Shown in pieces: positions 18,340-26,710 of a stretch of 64,000 nt of DNA. Source of the stretch: Elusimicrobiales bacterium (GTDB lineage: Bacteria; Elusimicrobiota; Elusimicrobia; Elusimicrobiales; UBA9959); the NCBI GenBank assembly GCA_028688015.1, contig JAQTZB010000002.1, positions 124,001 through 188,000 of the forward strand, in the 5' to 3' direction. Below the pieces are notes generated by a model that saw nothing but the letters and a program-made list of their open reading frames with translations, was not told where the DNA came from and made no database searches. Both the position numbers and the translations under genes were made by a program. The stretch's first letter is position 1, and every line of letters starts with the position of its first letter.

Positions 18340-18718
18340 GCGAGATGCCCAGTCGGGGCCAGCAGGGGAGGGGCCCCGTGCTCCTGGCAGAAGGGAACCG
18401 TTGGCCGTCTGATGCGCATAGCGCTTGATACGGCACGGGCATAGCCCAGCGCGGTTTCCCCCCGCCCTTGGGAAATTATGGGCGGGGCCCCCTTCCCCAA
18501 AGTCGCACGGAACCCCTCCCCTGCCGTCCCCTCCGTATATTTGTCAGTCTACTCCAAGCGAGCCACCAGCGGAAACCGCGAGGGGCAGGGTTAGCAAAAC
18601 CCTCATGAGGAGGAGGCTTGCGTAGCGCCGACGACGAATGCGGAGGGGAGGCCACGGTGTGGCCGACCCGCGTTTTGCGTTCCTGCCCCTCGCGGTAGGC
18701 CGCCAACCCACGAGCGCC
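18340..18718. repeat. Dispersed non-coding repeat, copy A
   Basis: About 379 bases that recur, inverted, at 44557-44923. The 91-base core (18591-18681) is identical in both copies. The core is bracketed by perfect 15-base inverted arms at 18575-18589 and 18682-18696, extended by GCAAAAC/GTTTTGC. Inside it are the palindrome CCTCATGAGG (18601-18610) and the hairpin GGCCAC-GGT-GTGGCC (18650-18664). A second hairpin, CCCCGCCC/GGGCGGGG, lies at about 18460-18488. Relative to copy B this copy has an extra segment of about 40 bases near 18412-18448 and lacks one outer terminal arm. Short open frames across it are not credible genes. It fills the gap between two convergent genes. Confidence 0.88.
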
Positions 18719-18755
18719 GCCTCCGTAGGTATACCCTCGCCGGCCCCGCAGGAAT

Positions 18756-19670
18756 TTATTTTCTAGAGTAGCGGCCGGACTTCATGGTGTCGAAGTAGGC
18801 CACTTCGGATTTGGTGAGAAAGCGCGGGGTCAGTTTGAGCCCGGCCATGCAGTCAAGGATGTAGAAGAGGGCGGTCAGCACTTCGTTGACCGCGGGAGAA
18901 GCTTTGCCGTCCAGCTCGGGCGCGCCCACGTAGAGCGCCTGGTCCGGGGAAAGGACGTTCTCCAGCATGAAAGACTTGCCGTAATGCGCCAGCCGCGCCG
19001 CGTTATGCGCCGACAGCCCGGCCGAAGGCAGCACCGCCGGGTAAGGCGGCAGCTTCAGCCCTTTGCGGATAGTCTCGTTCACCCGCTCGTTAAGCTCCAG
19101 CGCCCCCTCCACCCCGGCATGGGCCGCCAGCAGTCCGTGGTTCGCCAGGAAGAAGACCTGCGGCCCGGACGCGCGCGCGCGGTCGTTGATGGCCGTGCAG
19201 AGCTGCGGGCCCGGGGCCTTGTAAGGAATGAACTCCGCGTCCGGGAAGAGGCGGCGCCCCAGCGCGTGTCCCTCGGCGCTCATGTTGAGGAGGTTGGCGT
19301 AAACCGAGTGGGTGTGGATCACCACGGTATTGAGCAGCGCGTGGAAGCCGGTCTCGATGGACGGCGCGGCCGGCGGCACGCCCAGCACCGGCAGGGCCTG
19401 CGCGCAGATATACTCCGAAAACTCATTATCCCCGCCGGGACCGGCGGCGATGCGGCGCCTGATGTTGCCGTAATTCACCAGCGCCCAGCCGGAGCGCGGC
19501 GTCAGGTCCTTGAGCTGCGAGCCGGAGGCCTTCACCAGCATGCGCTCGGTCCCGGTTTTCACAGAAACGTTGCCGCCGCCGCCCTGCGTCAGGTCCGGCC
19601 GGCAGCCCGCGGCGCGGGCCGCCCGGGCCAGCAGTTCGGGCGCCTTGTCGAGCGACGGGTCGAAGCTCAT
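18756..19670 (-). CDS. Class II aldolase/adducin-family sugar-phosphate aldolase
   Basis: 304 residues of the zinc-dependent class II aldolase fold. It has GGGGNVSVK near 30, SGSQLKDLT near 50, the acidic site in SIETGFHALL, the zinc ligands in VIHTHSVYANLL and a third His in FFLANHGLLAAH. Family members cleave fuculose-, rhamnulose- or ribulose-phosphate-type substrates; the exact substrate cannot be read here. Its ATG overlaps the stop of xerC by 4 bases, an odd pairing that probably only reflects dense packing. Confidence 0.85.
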   Translation of the reverse strand: MSFDPSLDKAPELLARAARAAGCRPDLTQGGGGNVSVKTGTERMLVKASGSQLKDLTPRSGWALVNYGNIRRRIAAGPGGDNEFSEYICAQALPVLGVPPAAPSIETGFHALLNTVVIHTHSVYANLLNMSAEGHALGRRLFPDAEFIPYKAPGPQLCTAINDRARASGPQVFFLANHGLLAAHAGVEGALELNERVNETIRKGLKLPPYPAVLPSAGLSAHNAARLAHYGKSFMLENVLSPDQALYVGAPELDGKASPAVNEVLTALFYILDCMAGLKLTPRFLTKSEVAYFDTMKSGRYSRK

Positions 19671-20578
19671 GGCTTCTTGGCCCTCGGGTGCGCCTTCTCG
19701 TAAACTTCCTTCAGGCGCTCCAGCGACACGTGCGTGTAGATCTCGGTGGTCTGCAGATTCTTGTGGCCCAGCATCTCCTGCACGGACTTCAGGTCGCAGC
19801 CGCGGTCCAGCAGGTGCGTGGCGAAGGAGTGGCGCACAGAATGCGGGTTCACGTGCCGCGCGAAGCGCGCGCGCTTGGCCAGCCTGCGGAAGATCAGCGC
19901 TATGCCCGCCCCGGTCAGGCGCGTATTGCGGGCGTTGAGGAACAGCGGCTGGGCGTGCGCCAGCGGCTTGGGACGCGTCTCCAGGTAATCCCGGATCGCA
20001 GAGAGCGCCCTATCCCCGACGGGCACCAGCCGCTCGGCCGAGCCCTTGCCCATCACCCGGGCGAAGCCGGAATAGAGGTCCAGGTCCCCGATGTTCAGCC
20101 CCGACGCCTCCGAGCGGCGAAGGCCGCTGGAGTAGACCAGCTCGAACAGCGCGAAGTCGCGCAGGGCGAAATAATAGGTCTTCTCCCGCGCGTTCACTTC
20201 CTCGGGGCGGTTGCTGTCCTGCAGTTTGCCCACCTCCCCTTCGGTCATGAAGCGCGGCAGCCGCTTTTCCTTTTTAGGGATGGTGATCAGGTCGAAGGGG
20301 TCGGTCTCCAGTTTGCCGTTCTCCAGCAGCCAGCGAAGGAAGGAGCGCACGGCGGAGATCTTGCGCAGCAGCGTGTTGCGGGAGACTTCGCGGGCGCTGA
20401 CCGAGGCTATATAGCCGCGCATCAGCAGGCGGTCCAGCGCGGCCGGGGTTTCGGCCCGGTTGGCGGCGGCGTGGGCGAGGAATTCCCCCAGGTCGAACTG
20501 GTAGGCCTTGACCGTATTTTTGGAGAAATTGCGCTGCGCCCGGAGGTGCAGCAGGAATTGGTCTACCAGCAGCTTCAT
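19667..20578 (-). CDS. xerC: Tyrosine recombinase XerC/XerD family
   Basis: 303 residues, full length for a Xer recombinase. The N-terminal SAM-like core-binding domain has FLLHLRAQRNFSKNTVKAYQ. The catalytic domain has Arg in YSSGLRRSEASGLNI, HxxR in NPHSVRHSFATHLL, the second His in MLGHKNLQTTEIY and the nucleophile Tyr in IYTHVS. It resolves chromosome dimers at dif. It lies next to topA and is not accompanied by phage genes, so a housekeeping Xer is more likely than an integrase. XerC versus XerD cannot be decided without the second copy. Confidence 0.92.
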   Translation of the reverse strand: MKLLVDQFLLHLRAQRNFSKNTVKAYQFDLGEFLAHAAANRAETPAALDRLLMRGYIASVSAREVSRNTLLRKISAVRSFLRWLLENGKLETDPFDLITIPKKEKRLPRFMTEGEVGKLQDSNRPEEVNAREKTYYFALRDFALFELVYSSGLRRSEASGLNIGDLDLYSGFARVMGKGSAERLVPVGDRALSAIRDYLETRPKPLAHAQPLFLNARNTRLTGAGIALIFRRLAKRARFARHVNPHSVRHSFATHLLDRGCDLKSVQEMLGHKNLQTTEIYTHVSLERLKEVYEKAHPRAKKP

Positions 20579-20584
20579 AGTGAG

Positions 20585-20590
20585 ATTCTA
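20585..20590 (-). promoter_or_regulatory. -10 box of xerC, six bases from the start codon
   Basis: On the minus strand TGC-TAGAAT (extended -10 form) is followed by six bases and the ATG at 20578. There is no ribosome site. It lies just past the topA terminator, so xerC has its own promoter. Confidence 0.6.
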
Positions 20591-20597
20591 GCACTTT

Positions 20598-20628
20598 AAA
20601 AAAAGAACGGCGGGCTGCCCCGCCGTCC
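20598..20628 (-). terminator. Rho-independent terminator after topA
   Basis: On the minus strand a GGACGGCGGG/CCCGCCGTTC stem with a four-base loop is followed by seven T residues. It lies directly downstream of the topA stop at 20646. Confidence 0.92.
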
Positions 20629-20645
20629 CTTTCAGCGAGCCGGCC

Positions 20646-22814
20646 TCAGGACGGCTTGGCCCTGGTGGCGATCAGCTTCTCCACCTCTTCGGGCGTGGGC
20701 TGCTCTATATTGCGGCATTTCGGGAAGCCGGAGCAGGCCAGGAAGTAGCCGCGCGCGCTCTTGCGCAGCAGCATCGCGTTCTTGTTGCACTTCACGCAGA
20801 TCTTCTCGCTCTTGATGGGCGCGAAGTATTCCTGCTTGTTGCCTTCCTTGTCCAGCGGCACCTTGCCCTTGCACTTCGGGAAGCGCGAGCAGGAGAGGTA
20901 CTTGCCGAAGCGGCTCTCGCGCTGCACCATGGGGGAGAGGCAGAGCGGGCACTTCTCGTTGGTCTTCACCACGTTCGGGCGGGACTTGGTCATCTCCTTC
21001 TCCGCCGTGGCCAGCTCCTCCGAGAACGGCCCGTAGAAGTCCTTCATGAACTTCACCCAGTCCATGTTGCCGTCGGCGATATCGTCGAGCTTGTCCTCGA
21101 TGGAGGCCGTGTAGGATATCTCCATGATCTCCTTGAAGTAGTCCTTGAGCTTCTCTGTCACCAGGGCGCCCAGCTCCGTGATGAGCAGCTTGCGGTCCTT
21201 CTCGCGGTTGATGTAGCCGCGCTCGATGACGTTCTTGATGATGACGGCATAGGTGGAGGGCCGGCCGATGCCGTGCTTTTCCAGCGTCTTGATGATGCTG
21301 GCCTCGTTGTAGTTGGGCGGCGGGGAGGTTTTGTGCGACTTGGTGGAGACGTCCTTCAGCACTACGACGTCGCCCTCCTTCAGCGGCGGCAGCGCGGCGG
21401 AGCCTTCCTCGTCCTCTCCGGCGACCTCCTCTTCCTTCTCTTCCATGTAGATCTTCAGGTAGCCTTCGAACTTGACCGTGCGGCCGCTGGTGCGCAGCAC
21501 GGCGCGGCCCTTGTCGTCGGAGAACTCCACCGACAGCGAGTCGAAGATGGCCTCTTCCATCTGGCTGGCCATGAAGCGGCGCCAGATCAGGTCGTAGAGC
21601 TTGTTCTGGTCCGCGTTGAGGAACGGGGCCATCTCCTCGGGGCGCTTGTAGGCCGAGGTCGGGTGGATGGCCTCATGCGCTTCCTGCGCGCCCTTCACCT
21701 TCTTGAGGTAGGTGGGCGGCTTGGCCGGGCAGAAATCCTTGCCGTAGATCTCGGTGATGAACTTGGCGGCCTCTTTCTGCATGTCGACGGAGACGTTGAA
21801 CGAGTCGGTACGCATGTAGGTGATGAGGCCGGAGCGCTCGCCGCCCATGTCCACGCCTTCGTAGAGGCTCTGGGCCACCTTCATGGTGCGGTCCGACGAG
21901 AAGCCCAACTTGTTGTAGGCGTCCTGCTGCAGCGTGCTGGTGATGAACGGCGGCTTGGGCTTCTGCCGCACGGCCTTGGCGTCCACCTTGGACACGGTCA
22001 GTTTGGAATTGCGCAGGTGGGTGCCGGCTTCCACGGTGTCCTCTATCTTCTTGAAGACGGAGGTCTTGTAGCGGTAGTCTTCGGCGAAAAGCTTCAGCAG
22101 GATGGTCTGCTCCACGGCGGCCCCGCCCCAGCGCACCAGCTTGGAATCGAAGTCCTTGTAGCCGCTCTTGTCGCCCTCGGGCATGACCTTGGCCAGCCTG
22201 GTGTAGAGGGTGTAATAATCCTCTTCCTTGAAGGCGGCTATCTCCTTGGCGCGCTCGGCGATGAGGCGCACGGTGACGCTCTGCACTCGCCCGGCGGACA
22301 GGCCGCTCTTGATCTTGTTCCACAGCAGCGGGGACAGTTTGTAGCCCACGATGCGGTCTATGATGCGGCGGCTCTGCTGGGCGTTCACCAGCGCCATGTC
22401 CAGGTCGCGCGGGCTCTTGAGGGATTCCTCGATGGCGGTCTTGGTGATCTCGTGAAAGCTGATGCGCTTGAAAGGCACTTCGGACTTGATGGCTTCGCGG
22501 AGATGCCAGCTGATGGCCTCCCCTTCGCGGTCAGGGTCGGTGGCCAGGTAGATCACGTCCGCGTTCTTGGCGATGGTGTTGAGCTCGGCGATTATCTTTT
22601 TCGCGCGCTCCACCAGCACGTACTTGGGGGTGAACTGCCCCGCCGTGTCCACGCCCAGTTCGTCCTTGGGCAGGTCGCGCACGTGCCCGAAGGAGCTGCG
22701 CACGACATAATTAGCGTCCAGGAAGCGGCTGATGGTCTTTTCCTTGGTAGGAGACTCGACTATCACGAGGTGCCGCTTGCCGGTTTTTGAGGGTTTAACG
22801 ATTTTTTCAGCCAT
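20646..22814 (-). CDS. topA: DNA topoisomerase I
   Basis: 722-residue type IA topoisomerase that relaxes negative supercoils. The TOPRIM domain has HLVIVESPTKEKTI at the N-terminus and YLATDPDREGEAISWHL. The active-site Tyr is in GLITYMRTDSFNVS. Two C-terminal zinc ribbons follow, CPLC...CSRFPKC near 640 and CVKC...CSGFPKC near 690. An acidic Glu-rich stretch (KEEEVAGEDEEGS) sits in the core. An AT-rich upstream region with TATAAT about 23 bases from the ATG is a plausible promoter. Confidence 0.97.
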   Translation of the reverse strand: MAEKIVKPSKTGKRHLVIVESPTKEKTISRFLDANYVVRSSFGHVRDLPKDELGVDTAGQFTPKYVLVERAKKIIAELNTIAKNADVIYLATDPDREGEAISWHLREAIKSEVPFKRISFHEITKTAIEESLKSPRDLDMALVNAQQSRRIIDRIVGYKLSPLLWNKIKSGLSAGRVQSVTVRLIAERAKEIAAFKEEDYYTLYTRLAKVMPEGDKSGYKDFDSKLVRWGGAAVEQTILLKLFAEDYRYKTSVFKKIEDTVEAGTHLRNSKLTVSKVDAKAVRQKPKPPFITSTLQQDAYNKLGFSSDRTMKVAQSLYEGVDMGGERSGLITYMRTDSFNVSVDMQKEAAKFITEIYGKDFCPAKPPTYLKKVKGAQEAHEAIHPTSAYKRPEEMAPFLNADQNKLYDLIWRRFMASQMEEAIFDSLSVEFSDDKGRAVLRTSGRTVKFEGYLKIYMEEKEEEVAGEDEEGSAALPPLKEGDVVVLKDVSTKSHKTSPPPNYNEASIIKTLEKHGIGRPSTYAVIIKNVIERGYINREKDRKLLITELGALVTEKLKDYFKEIMEISYTASIEDKLDDIADGNMDWVKFMKDFYGPFSEELATAEKEMTKSRPNVVKTNEKCPLCLSPMVQRESRFGKYLSCSRFPKCKGKVPLDKEGNKQEYFAPIKSEKICVKCNKNAMLLRKSARGYFLACSGFPKCRNIEQPTPEEVEKLIATRAKPS

Positions 22815-22854
22815 AATTTAGATATCTATAATATTATATTTTTCCCTATAAGGC

Positions 22855-22911
22855 AAAACCCGCCGTCTGAGAGGGCCCTTTTGCCCGGGGCAAAGGCGGG
22901 TTCAGACGGCG
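22855..22911 (-). terminator. Nested hairpin terminator at the end of dprA
   Basis: On the minus strand CGCCGTCTGA (22911-22902, containing the dprA stop) pairs with TCAGACGGCG (22870-22861). Inside lies a second hairpin, TTTGCCC/GGGCAAA. The outer stem is followed by GGTTTTG. It separates dprA from topA. Confidence 0.7.
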
Positions 22912-24032
22912 CGGCAGTAGCGGCCGTTGCGCGAGAGCAGCAGGGGGGTGAGCTCCAGTTCGAAGAGCGCGGCCGCGGCGCGCTGCACCGGCCAGCCCAG
23001 CTTCAGGGTGAGTTCGTCGGCGTTCAGGCCGTCGGCTTGGGCCGCTAGGGCGGCATACGCATCCCGGGCGTCCGGGGAAAGCCCTTCCAGCGCGGCGCCG
23101 GAAGGAGCGCGCCCGCCACGCGCCCTCTCCGCCCGCAGGCCGAACAGCCGCTCGGGCGGGAAACAGGCGATTATATCTTCGCCGCTCTCCGCCGGATAGG
23201 CGCCGTTCTTGATATAAAAGTTGGGCCCCCGGCTGACCGGGGAATCCACCGGGCCTGGCACGGCCAGCACCTCGCGGCCCTGGTCCAGCGCGAAGCGCGC
23301 GGTGATCAGAGCGCCCGACTCGAAGCCCCCCTCCACCACCACGGTGGCCAGGGAGATCCCGGAGATGACGCGGTTGCGCCTGGGAAAATTGGCCTGGGCG
23401 GGCCCCTTGTCCAGAGGGAACTCCGAGAGCAGCGCGCCGCCCTTTTCCACAATGCGGTCGGCGAGGCGCTTGTTCTCGGCCGGGTAAATCCTGCCCAGGC
23501 CGGTGCCGAGCGCGGCCCAGGTGACGCCGCCGGCGTCCACGGCCGCCTGGTGGGCCGCCGTGTCTATACCGCGGGCCAGGCCGCTGGCCACCGCGGCCCC
23601 GGCGCCGGCCAACTCCCTGGCCAGCCGGGCGGCGGTGCGCAGCCCGTAGGCCGTGGCCTTGCGGGTGCCCACTATGGCGGCCGCAGGCAGGGGCTTAAGC
23701 CCGCCCCGCACGTAAAGCACGAGCGGCGGGTCGTAGATGGTTTTAAGAAGTTCCGGGTAGCCCTCGTCGAGGGCGGTGAGAACCGAGACGCCTGCCCGCT
23801 CGGCGCTGCGCAGTTCGGCTTCGGGGTCCGCGGCGGCGGTCTGCGCCGCCAGGCGCTCTATGGTCTCCGGCATCACGCCGCCGCAGGCGCAGAGTTCGGC
23901 CTTCGGCCGCTTCAGCAGTTCCGCGGCGCCGCCGTAAAGCGCCATCAGCCCCAGCAGCCAGTCGCTCCTGTGACAGGCGAAAAAATTCAGGCGCAGCCGC
24001 GCCAGCCTCTCTTCTTCCGCCCCGGCCCCCAT
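22902..24032 (-). CDS. dprA: DNA-processing protein DprA
   Basis: 376 residues. The Rossmann-like DprA core spans about 110-310: VGTRKATAYGLRTAARLA, ASGLARGIDTAAHQAA, LGTGLGRIYPAEN, NFPRRNRVISGISLATVVVEG and SGALITARFALDQGREVLAVPG. A C-terminal winged-helix-like segment ends the protein (AADGLNADELTLKLGWPVQRAAAALFELE). DprA loads RecA on incoming single-stranded DNA during transformation. It follows the LysM gene by 18 bases and forms part of the competence gene set in this window (comM, comEC). Confidence 0.95.
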   Translation of the reverse strand: MGAGAEEERLARLRLNFFACHRSDWLLGLMALYGGAAELLKRPKAELCACGGVMPETIERLAAQTAAADPEAELRSAERAGVSVLTALDEGYPELLKTIYDPPLVLYVRGGLKPLPAAAIVGTRKATAYGLRTAARLARELAGAGAAVASGLARGIDTAAHQAAVDAGGVTWAALGTGLGRIYPAENKRLADRIVEKGGALLSEFPLDKGPAQANFPRRNRVISGISLATVVVEGGFESGALITARFALDQGREVLAVPGPVDSPVSRGPNFYIKNGAYPAESGEDIIACFPPERLFGLRAERARGGRAPSGAALEGLSPDARDAYAALAAQADGLNADELTLKLGWPVQRAAAALFELELTPLLLSRNGRYCRAV

Positions 24033-24050
24033 CGCCCCCCCTCCGCCCCG

Positions 24051-25109
24051 CTATTTTTTCTTTACTATGTAGCCCTTGGCAATCGCGGTCACGGCGTCTA
24101 TCACGCGGGCCTTCACGTCGGAGCCGTCCACGCTGATCACTTCCGCGAGCCCCGCCGGCTGCACTTCCCGCCCCAGGTAATTGCCCTGCCTGTCGTAGGC
24201 GTCGCCGCCTTTGAGGAAAATAGCCAGATAGTCGCCCGGCCGCACCGCGTCGGAGTCGTCCATGGAGATCTCCAGCGTCTGGCCGGTCACGGACAGGCCG
24301 TCGCCGGCGAAAGGGTCGTCGCTGTAGAGGCTGGATGTCACCACGCCGTCCTCTTCCCAGCTGTCGGGCACGATGCGTACGCCGGAGCCCCATTCGCGCT
24401 GGTCCTCGGGCATTTCTTCAGAGATGAAATCCCGGTCAAAGTCGCGCAGCAGTTCTCCTGGCGCCGCCAGACCGGAGAGGGCGACCGAGGCGCGGGCCGG
24501 CTTGGCCGCGGCGCGGCTGGCGGCCCCGTCCCCGTCTTCATCCGCCGCTGCGGGAGCGGCGGCCGCAGCCGGGGCGCGGCGGTAAGGCAGGACAACATCC
24601 TCGAGGTCCGGGATATACAGTTCCTCCCTGGGATTGATGAGGTCGGGGTCCGCGACGGTCTTGAAGTTGGCGTTATAGATCCGGCCCCACATGAAAGGGT
24701 TCTTATAATATTTCCCGGAGAGGTCCCACAGGGTATCTCCCTTAACAACCGTATGCTTTTTACCCACGGCAAAGCCGCCGTTCCTGGCTTCCTTGGGCAG
24801 CACCACCGGCGCGCCCTTGCGGACCACCAGGCCGGGAGCGGCCGCTCCGGAACTTTGCGCGGCGGGTTTAGCCTCGCCGCCGAGCGCGGACGCCCACTTG
24901 GACTTAGCTTTCACGGCCGCGGGCTTGGCTTTCACCTTGGCAGGCCCCGGCTGTATGACCGTTATCTCGGCAGCCTGCGCCGGCTTGGCCTCGGACGAAG
25001 CGGCCTTGGCCTTTTCATCCTGGAGCTTAGCGCCGGTCAGCGCTCCCTGCTGCGCGCAGAGCGCGGCGGGAAGGGCCAGGGCCAGTAAAAAAGTAGCTGA
25101 TATCTTCAT
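24051..25109 (-). CDS. Exported LysM-domain protein
   Basis: 352 residues. A signal peptide (MKISATFLLALALPAALCAQ) and an Ala/Lys-rich linker precede a LysM domain at about residues 115-170. The LysM text is HTVVKGDTLWDLSGKYYKNP with FMWGRIYNAN and the closing ...NPREELYIPDL. The C-terminal half (GLSVTGQTLEISMDDSDAVRPGDYLAIF split by a short gap, then GREVQPAGLAEVISVDG) resembles the beta-rich domains found after LysM in several phyla. It probably binds peptidoglycan; no hydrolase domain is visible. It lies between comM and dprA with a GGAGG ribosome site. Confidence 0.82.
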   Translation of the reverse strand: MKISATFLLALALPAALCAQQGALTGAKLQDEKAKAASSEAKPAQAAEITVIQPGPAKVKAKPAAVKAKSKWASALGGEAKPAAQSSGAAAPGLVVRKGAPVVLPKEARNGGFAVGKKHTVVKGDTLWDLSGKYYKNPFMWGRIYNANFKTVADPDLINPREELYIPDLEDVVLPYRRAPAAAAAPAAADEDGDGAASRAAAKPARASVALSGLAAPGELLRDFDRDFISEEMPEDQREWGSGVRIVPDSWEEDGVVTSSLYSDDPFAGDGLSVTGQTLEISMDDSDAVRPGDYLAIFLKGGDAYDRQGNYLGREVQPAGLAEVISVDGSDVKARVIDAVTAIAKGYIVKKK

Positions 25110-25123
25110 TCTGCCTCCATGTA

Positions 25124-26647
25124 CTATGCGGCCGGCACGGCCGCCTTGTCGAGCATCCTGTACTGCATCGCCTCTACGAGGTGTTCTTTCCTGATGTCTT
25201 GAACGCCCTCGAGGTCGGCTATCGTTCGGGAAATCTTAAGGATCTTATCCAGCGAGCGCGCGGAAAAGCCCAGCCGGTTCATAGCGGTCTCGAGAATGGC
25301 GGAGGCGCCGGCCGGCAAGGCGCAGTGCCTGCGCAGCTCGGCGCCGGCCATGAACGCGTTGGCCTTGGGCCCGCCGAAGCGGCGCCGCTGCAGCTCCTTG
25401 GCCCGCAGCACGCGCTCCGCCACGGCCGCCGAACTTTCCCCCCGCGGCAGGGCCTCCCAGTCCGCGTATTTAACTGCGGAGAGCTGCACCTGCAGGTCTA
25501 TGCGGTCCAGTATCGGCCCCGAGACCTTGGCGCGGTACTTGTGCACCTGTACCGGCGTGCAGGAGCACTCGCGCACCGGGTGGCCCAGGTAGCCGCAGGG
25601 GCAGGGGTTCATGGCCGCCACCAGCAGGAAGCGCGCCGGGTACGCCACGCTCTCCTTCACTCTGGAGACCGTCACCTTCCACGCCTCCAGCGGCTCGCGC
25701 AGGGCTTCTATGGCCGGCCGGGAGAACTCCGGGAACTCGTCGAGGAACAGCACACCGTTATGGGCCAGCGAAACCTCGCCCGGCCTTGGGTTGGAGCCGC
25801 CGCCTATCAGCGCCGCGTCGGAGATGGTGTGGTGCGGCTCCCGGAAGGGGCGTTCGTTGACCAGGCGGCCCGCCGCGCAGAGGCCGCTGACGGAGTAGAG
25901 CTTGGTGGTCTCGAGCGCCTCGTCGAAGCTCATCGGGGGCAGCAGCGCCCCGAAGCGGCGCGCCAGCATGCTCTTGCCGGAGCCGGGCGGCCCGACCAGG
26001 ATAATATTATGGAAGCCGGCCGCGGCTATCTCCAGCGCGCGCTTGGCGAAAGCCTGGCCCTTCACCTCCGAAAGATCCGGAGCCTGCGCCGCAGCCGCGG
26101 GCCGGGCCCCGGCCGCGCAGGGACCCAGGTCGGCCTTGCCGGCCAGCCAGGAGGCTACTTCCTTAAGATTGGAGGCGGTCAGGCAGTCTACTCCGGAAAC
26201 GGCGGCCTCGGCCGCGTTGCCGCCGGGAACTATGGCCCTCCGGCCCTGGCCTTTTATCGCCTGCAGCATCGGCAGCACGCCGGCCACGGGCCGCAGCCCG
26301 CCATCCAGCGCCAGCTCGCCGATAAAAAAAGTTTCCCCGAGCCGGGCCGGAGGCTTTTTGCCCAGGCCGCCGGCGGCGGCTATCACGCCCAGCGCGATGG
26401 GCAGGTCGAAATGCGTGCCGGCCTTCTTTATTTCCGCCGGCGCCAGGTTAACCGTTATGCGCTTGGACGGGAAGTCGAAACCGGAATTCCGCACGGCGGC
26501 GACCACGCGGTCCTTGGCTTCCTTTACCGCGGCGTCGGGCAGGCCCACCACGGAATAGGCAGGCAGCCCCGAGGCGATATAGACCTCGGCGCTGACCTCC
26601 CTGCCGTCTATGCCCTTGAGGCACAGTGTTCTAAGCTTCGATAGCAT
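25124..26647 (-). CDS. comM: YifB/ComM-family Mg-chelatase-like AAA+ ATPase
   Basis: 507 residues from the ATG at 26647 (MLSKLRTLCLKGIDG). The N-terminal domain (YSVVGLPDAAVKEAKDRVVAA) is followed by the AAA+ core with Walker A VGPPGSGKSMLARRF near 210, Walker B GVLFLDEFPEFSRPAIEALR and sensor text LVAAMNPCPCGYLGHP with a Cys cluster. The C-terminal Mg-chelatase helical domain ends the protein. ComM is a branch-migration helicase for recombining transforming DNA. An extended upstream start exists, but the -10 box TATACT lies six bases before the chosen ATG. Confidence 0.93.
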   Translation of the reverse strand: MLSKLRTLCLKGIDGREVSAEVYIASGLPAYSVVGLPDAAVKEAKDRVVAAVRNSGFDFPSKRITVNLAPAEIKKAGTHFDLPIALGVIAAAGGLGKKPPARLGETFFIGELALDGGLRPVAGVLPMLQAIKGQGRRAIVPGGNAAEAAVSGVDCLTASNLKEVASWLAGKADLGPCAAGARPAAAAQAPDLSEVKGQAFAKRALEIAAAGFHNIILVGPPGSGKSMLARRFGALLPPMSFDEALETTKLYSVSGLCAAGRLVNERPFREPHHTISDAALIGGGSNPRPGEVSLAHNGVLFLDEFPEFSRPAIEALREPLEAWKVTVSRVKESVAYPARFLLVAAMNPCPCGYLGHPVRECSCTPVQVHKYRAKVSGPILDRIDLQVQLSAVKYADWEALPRGESSAAVAERVLRAKELQRRRFGGPKANAFMAGAELRRHCALPAGASAILETAMNRLGFSARSLDKILKISRTIADLEGVQDIRKEHLVEAMQYRMLDKAAVPAA

Positions 26648-26653
26648 GAATCT

Positions 26654-26689
26654 AGTATAGCACCCCATCCCGACAAGGGTCTGTCGGGA
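26654..26689 (-). promoter_or_regulatory. comM -10 box with an overlapping upstream hairpin
   Basis: On the minus strand TGC-TATACT (-10 at 26659-26654) ends six bases before the comM ATG. Immediately upstream a perfect 8-base inverted repeat TCCCGACA/TGTCGGGA (26668-26675 and 26682-26689) covers where a -35 would lie. It could be an operator or a weak terminator for the preceding operon; it has no U-run. Confidence 0.45.
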
Positions 26690-26710
26690 AGCGTAAAGCC
26701 CCCTGCGCCC

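Noticed and set aside
18476-18706. Short frames in the repeats that encode similar peptides in both copies
   Set aside because: The similarity follows from identical non-coding DNA. The arms change in a paired, structure-preserving way, no ribosome site is present, and the frames end differently in each copy.
19667-20578. The Xer-type recombinase as an integrase marking a mobile island
   Set aside because: It has the length and motifs of a housekeeping Xer, lies beside topA, and no attachment site, tRNA or phage gene is nearby.
23550-25088. 512-codon plus-strand frame opposite dprA and the LysM gene
   Set aside because: Antisense shadow; the minus-strand genes have recognisable domains and ribosome sites.
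26668-26689. Inverted repeat TCCCGACA/TGTCGGGA as a terminator for the CsgG operon
   Set aside because: The stem is only 8 pairs and no U-run follows on the minus strand. It is kept only as a possible operator near comM.
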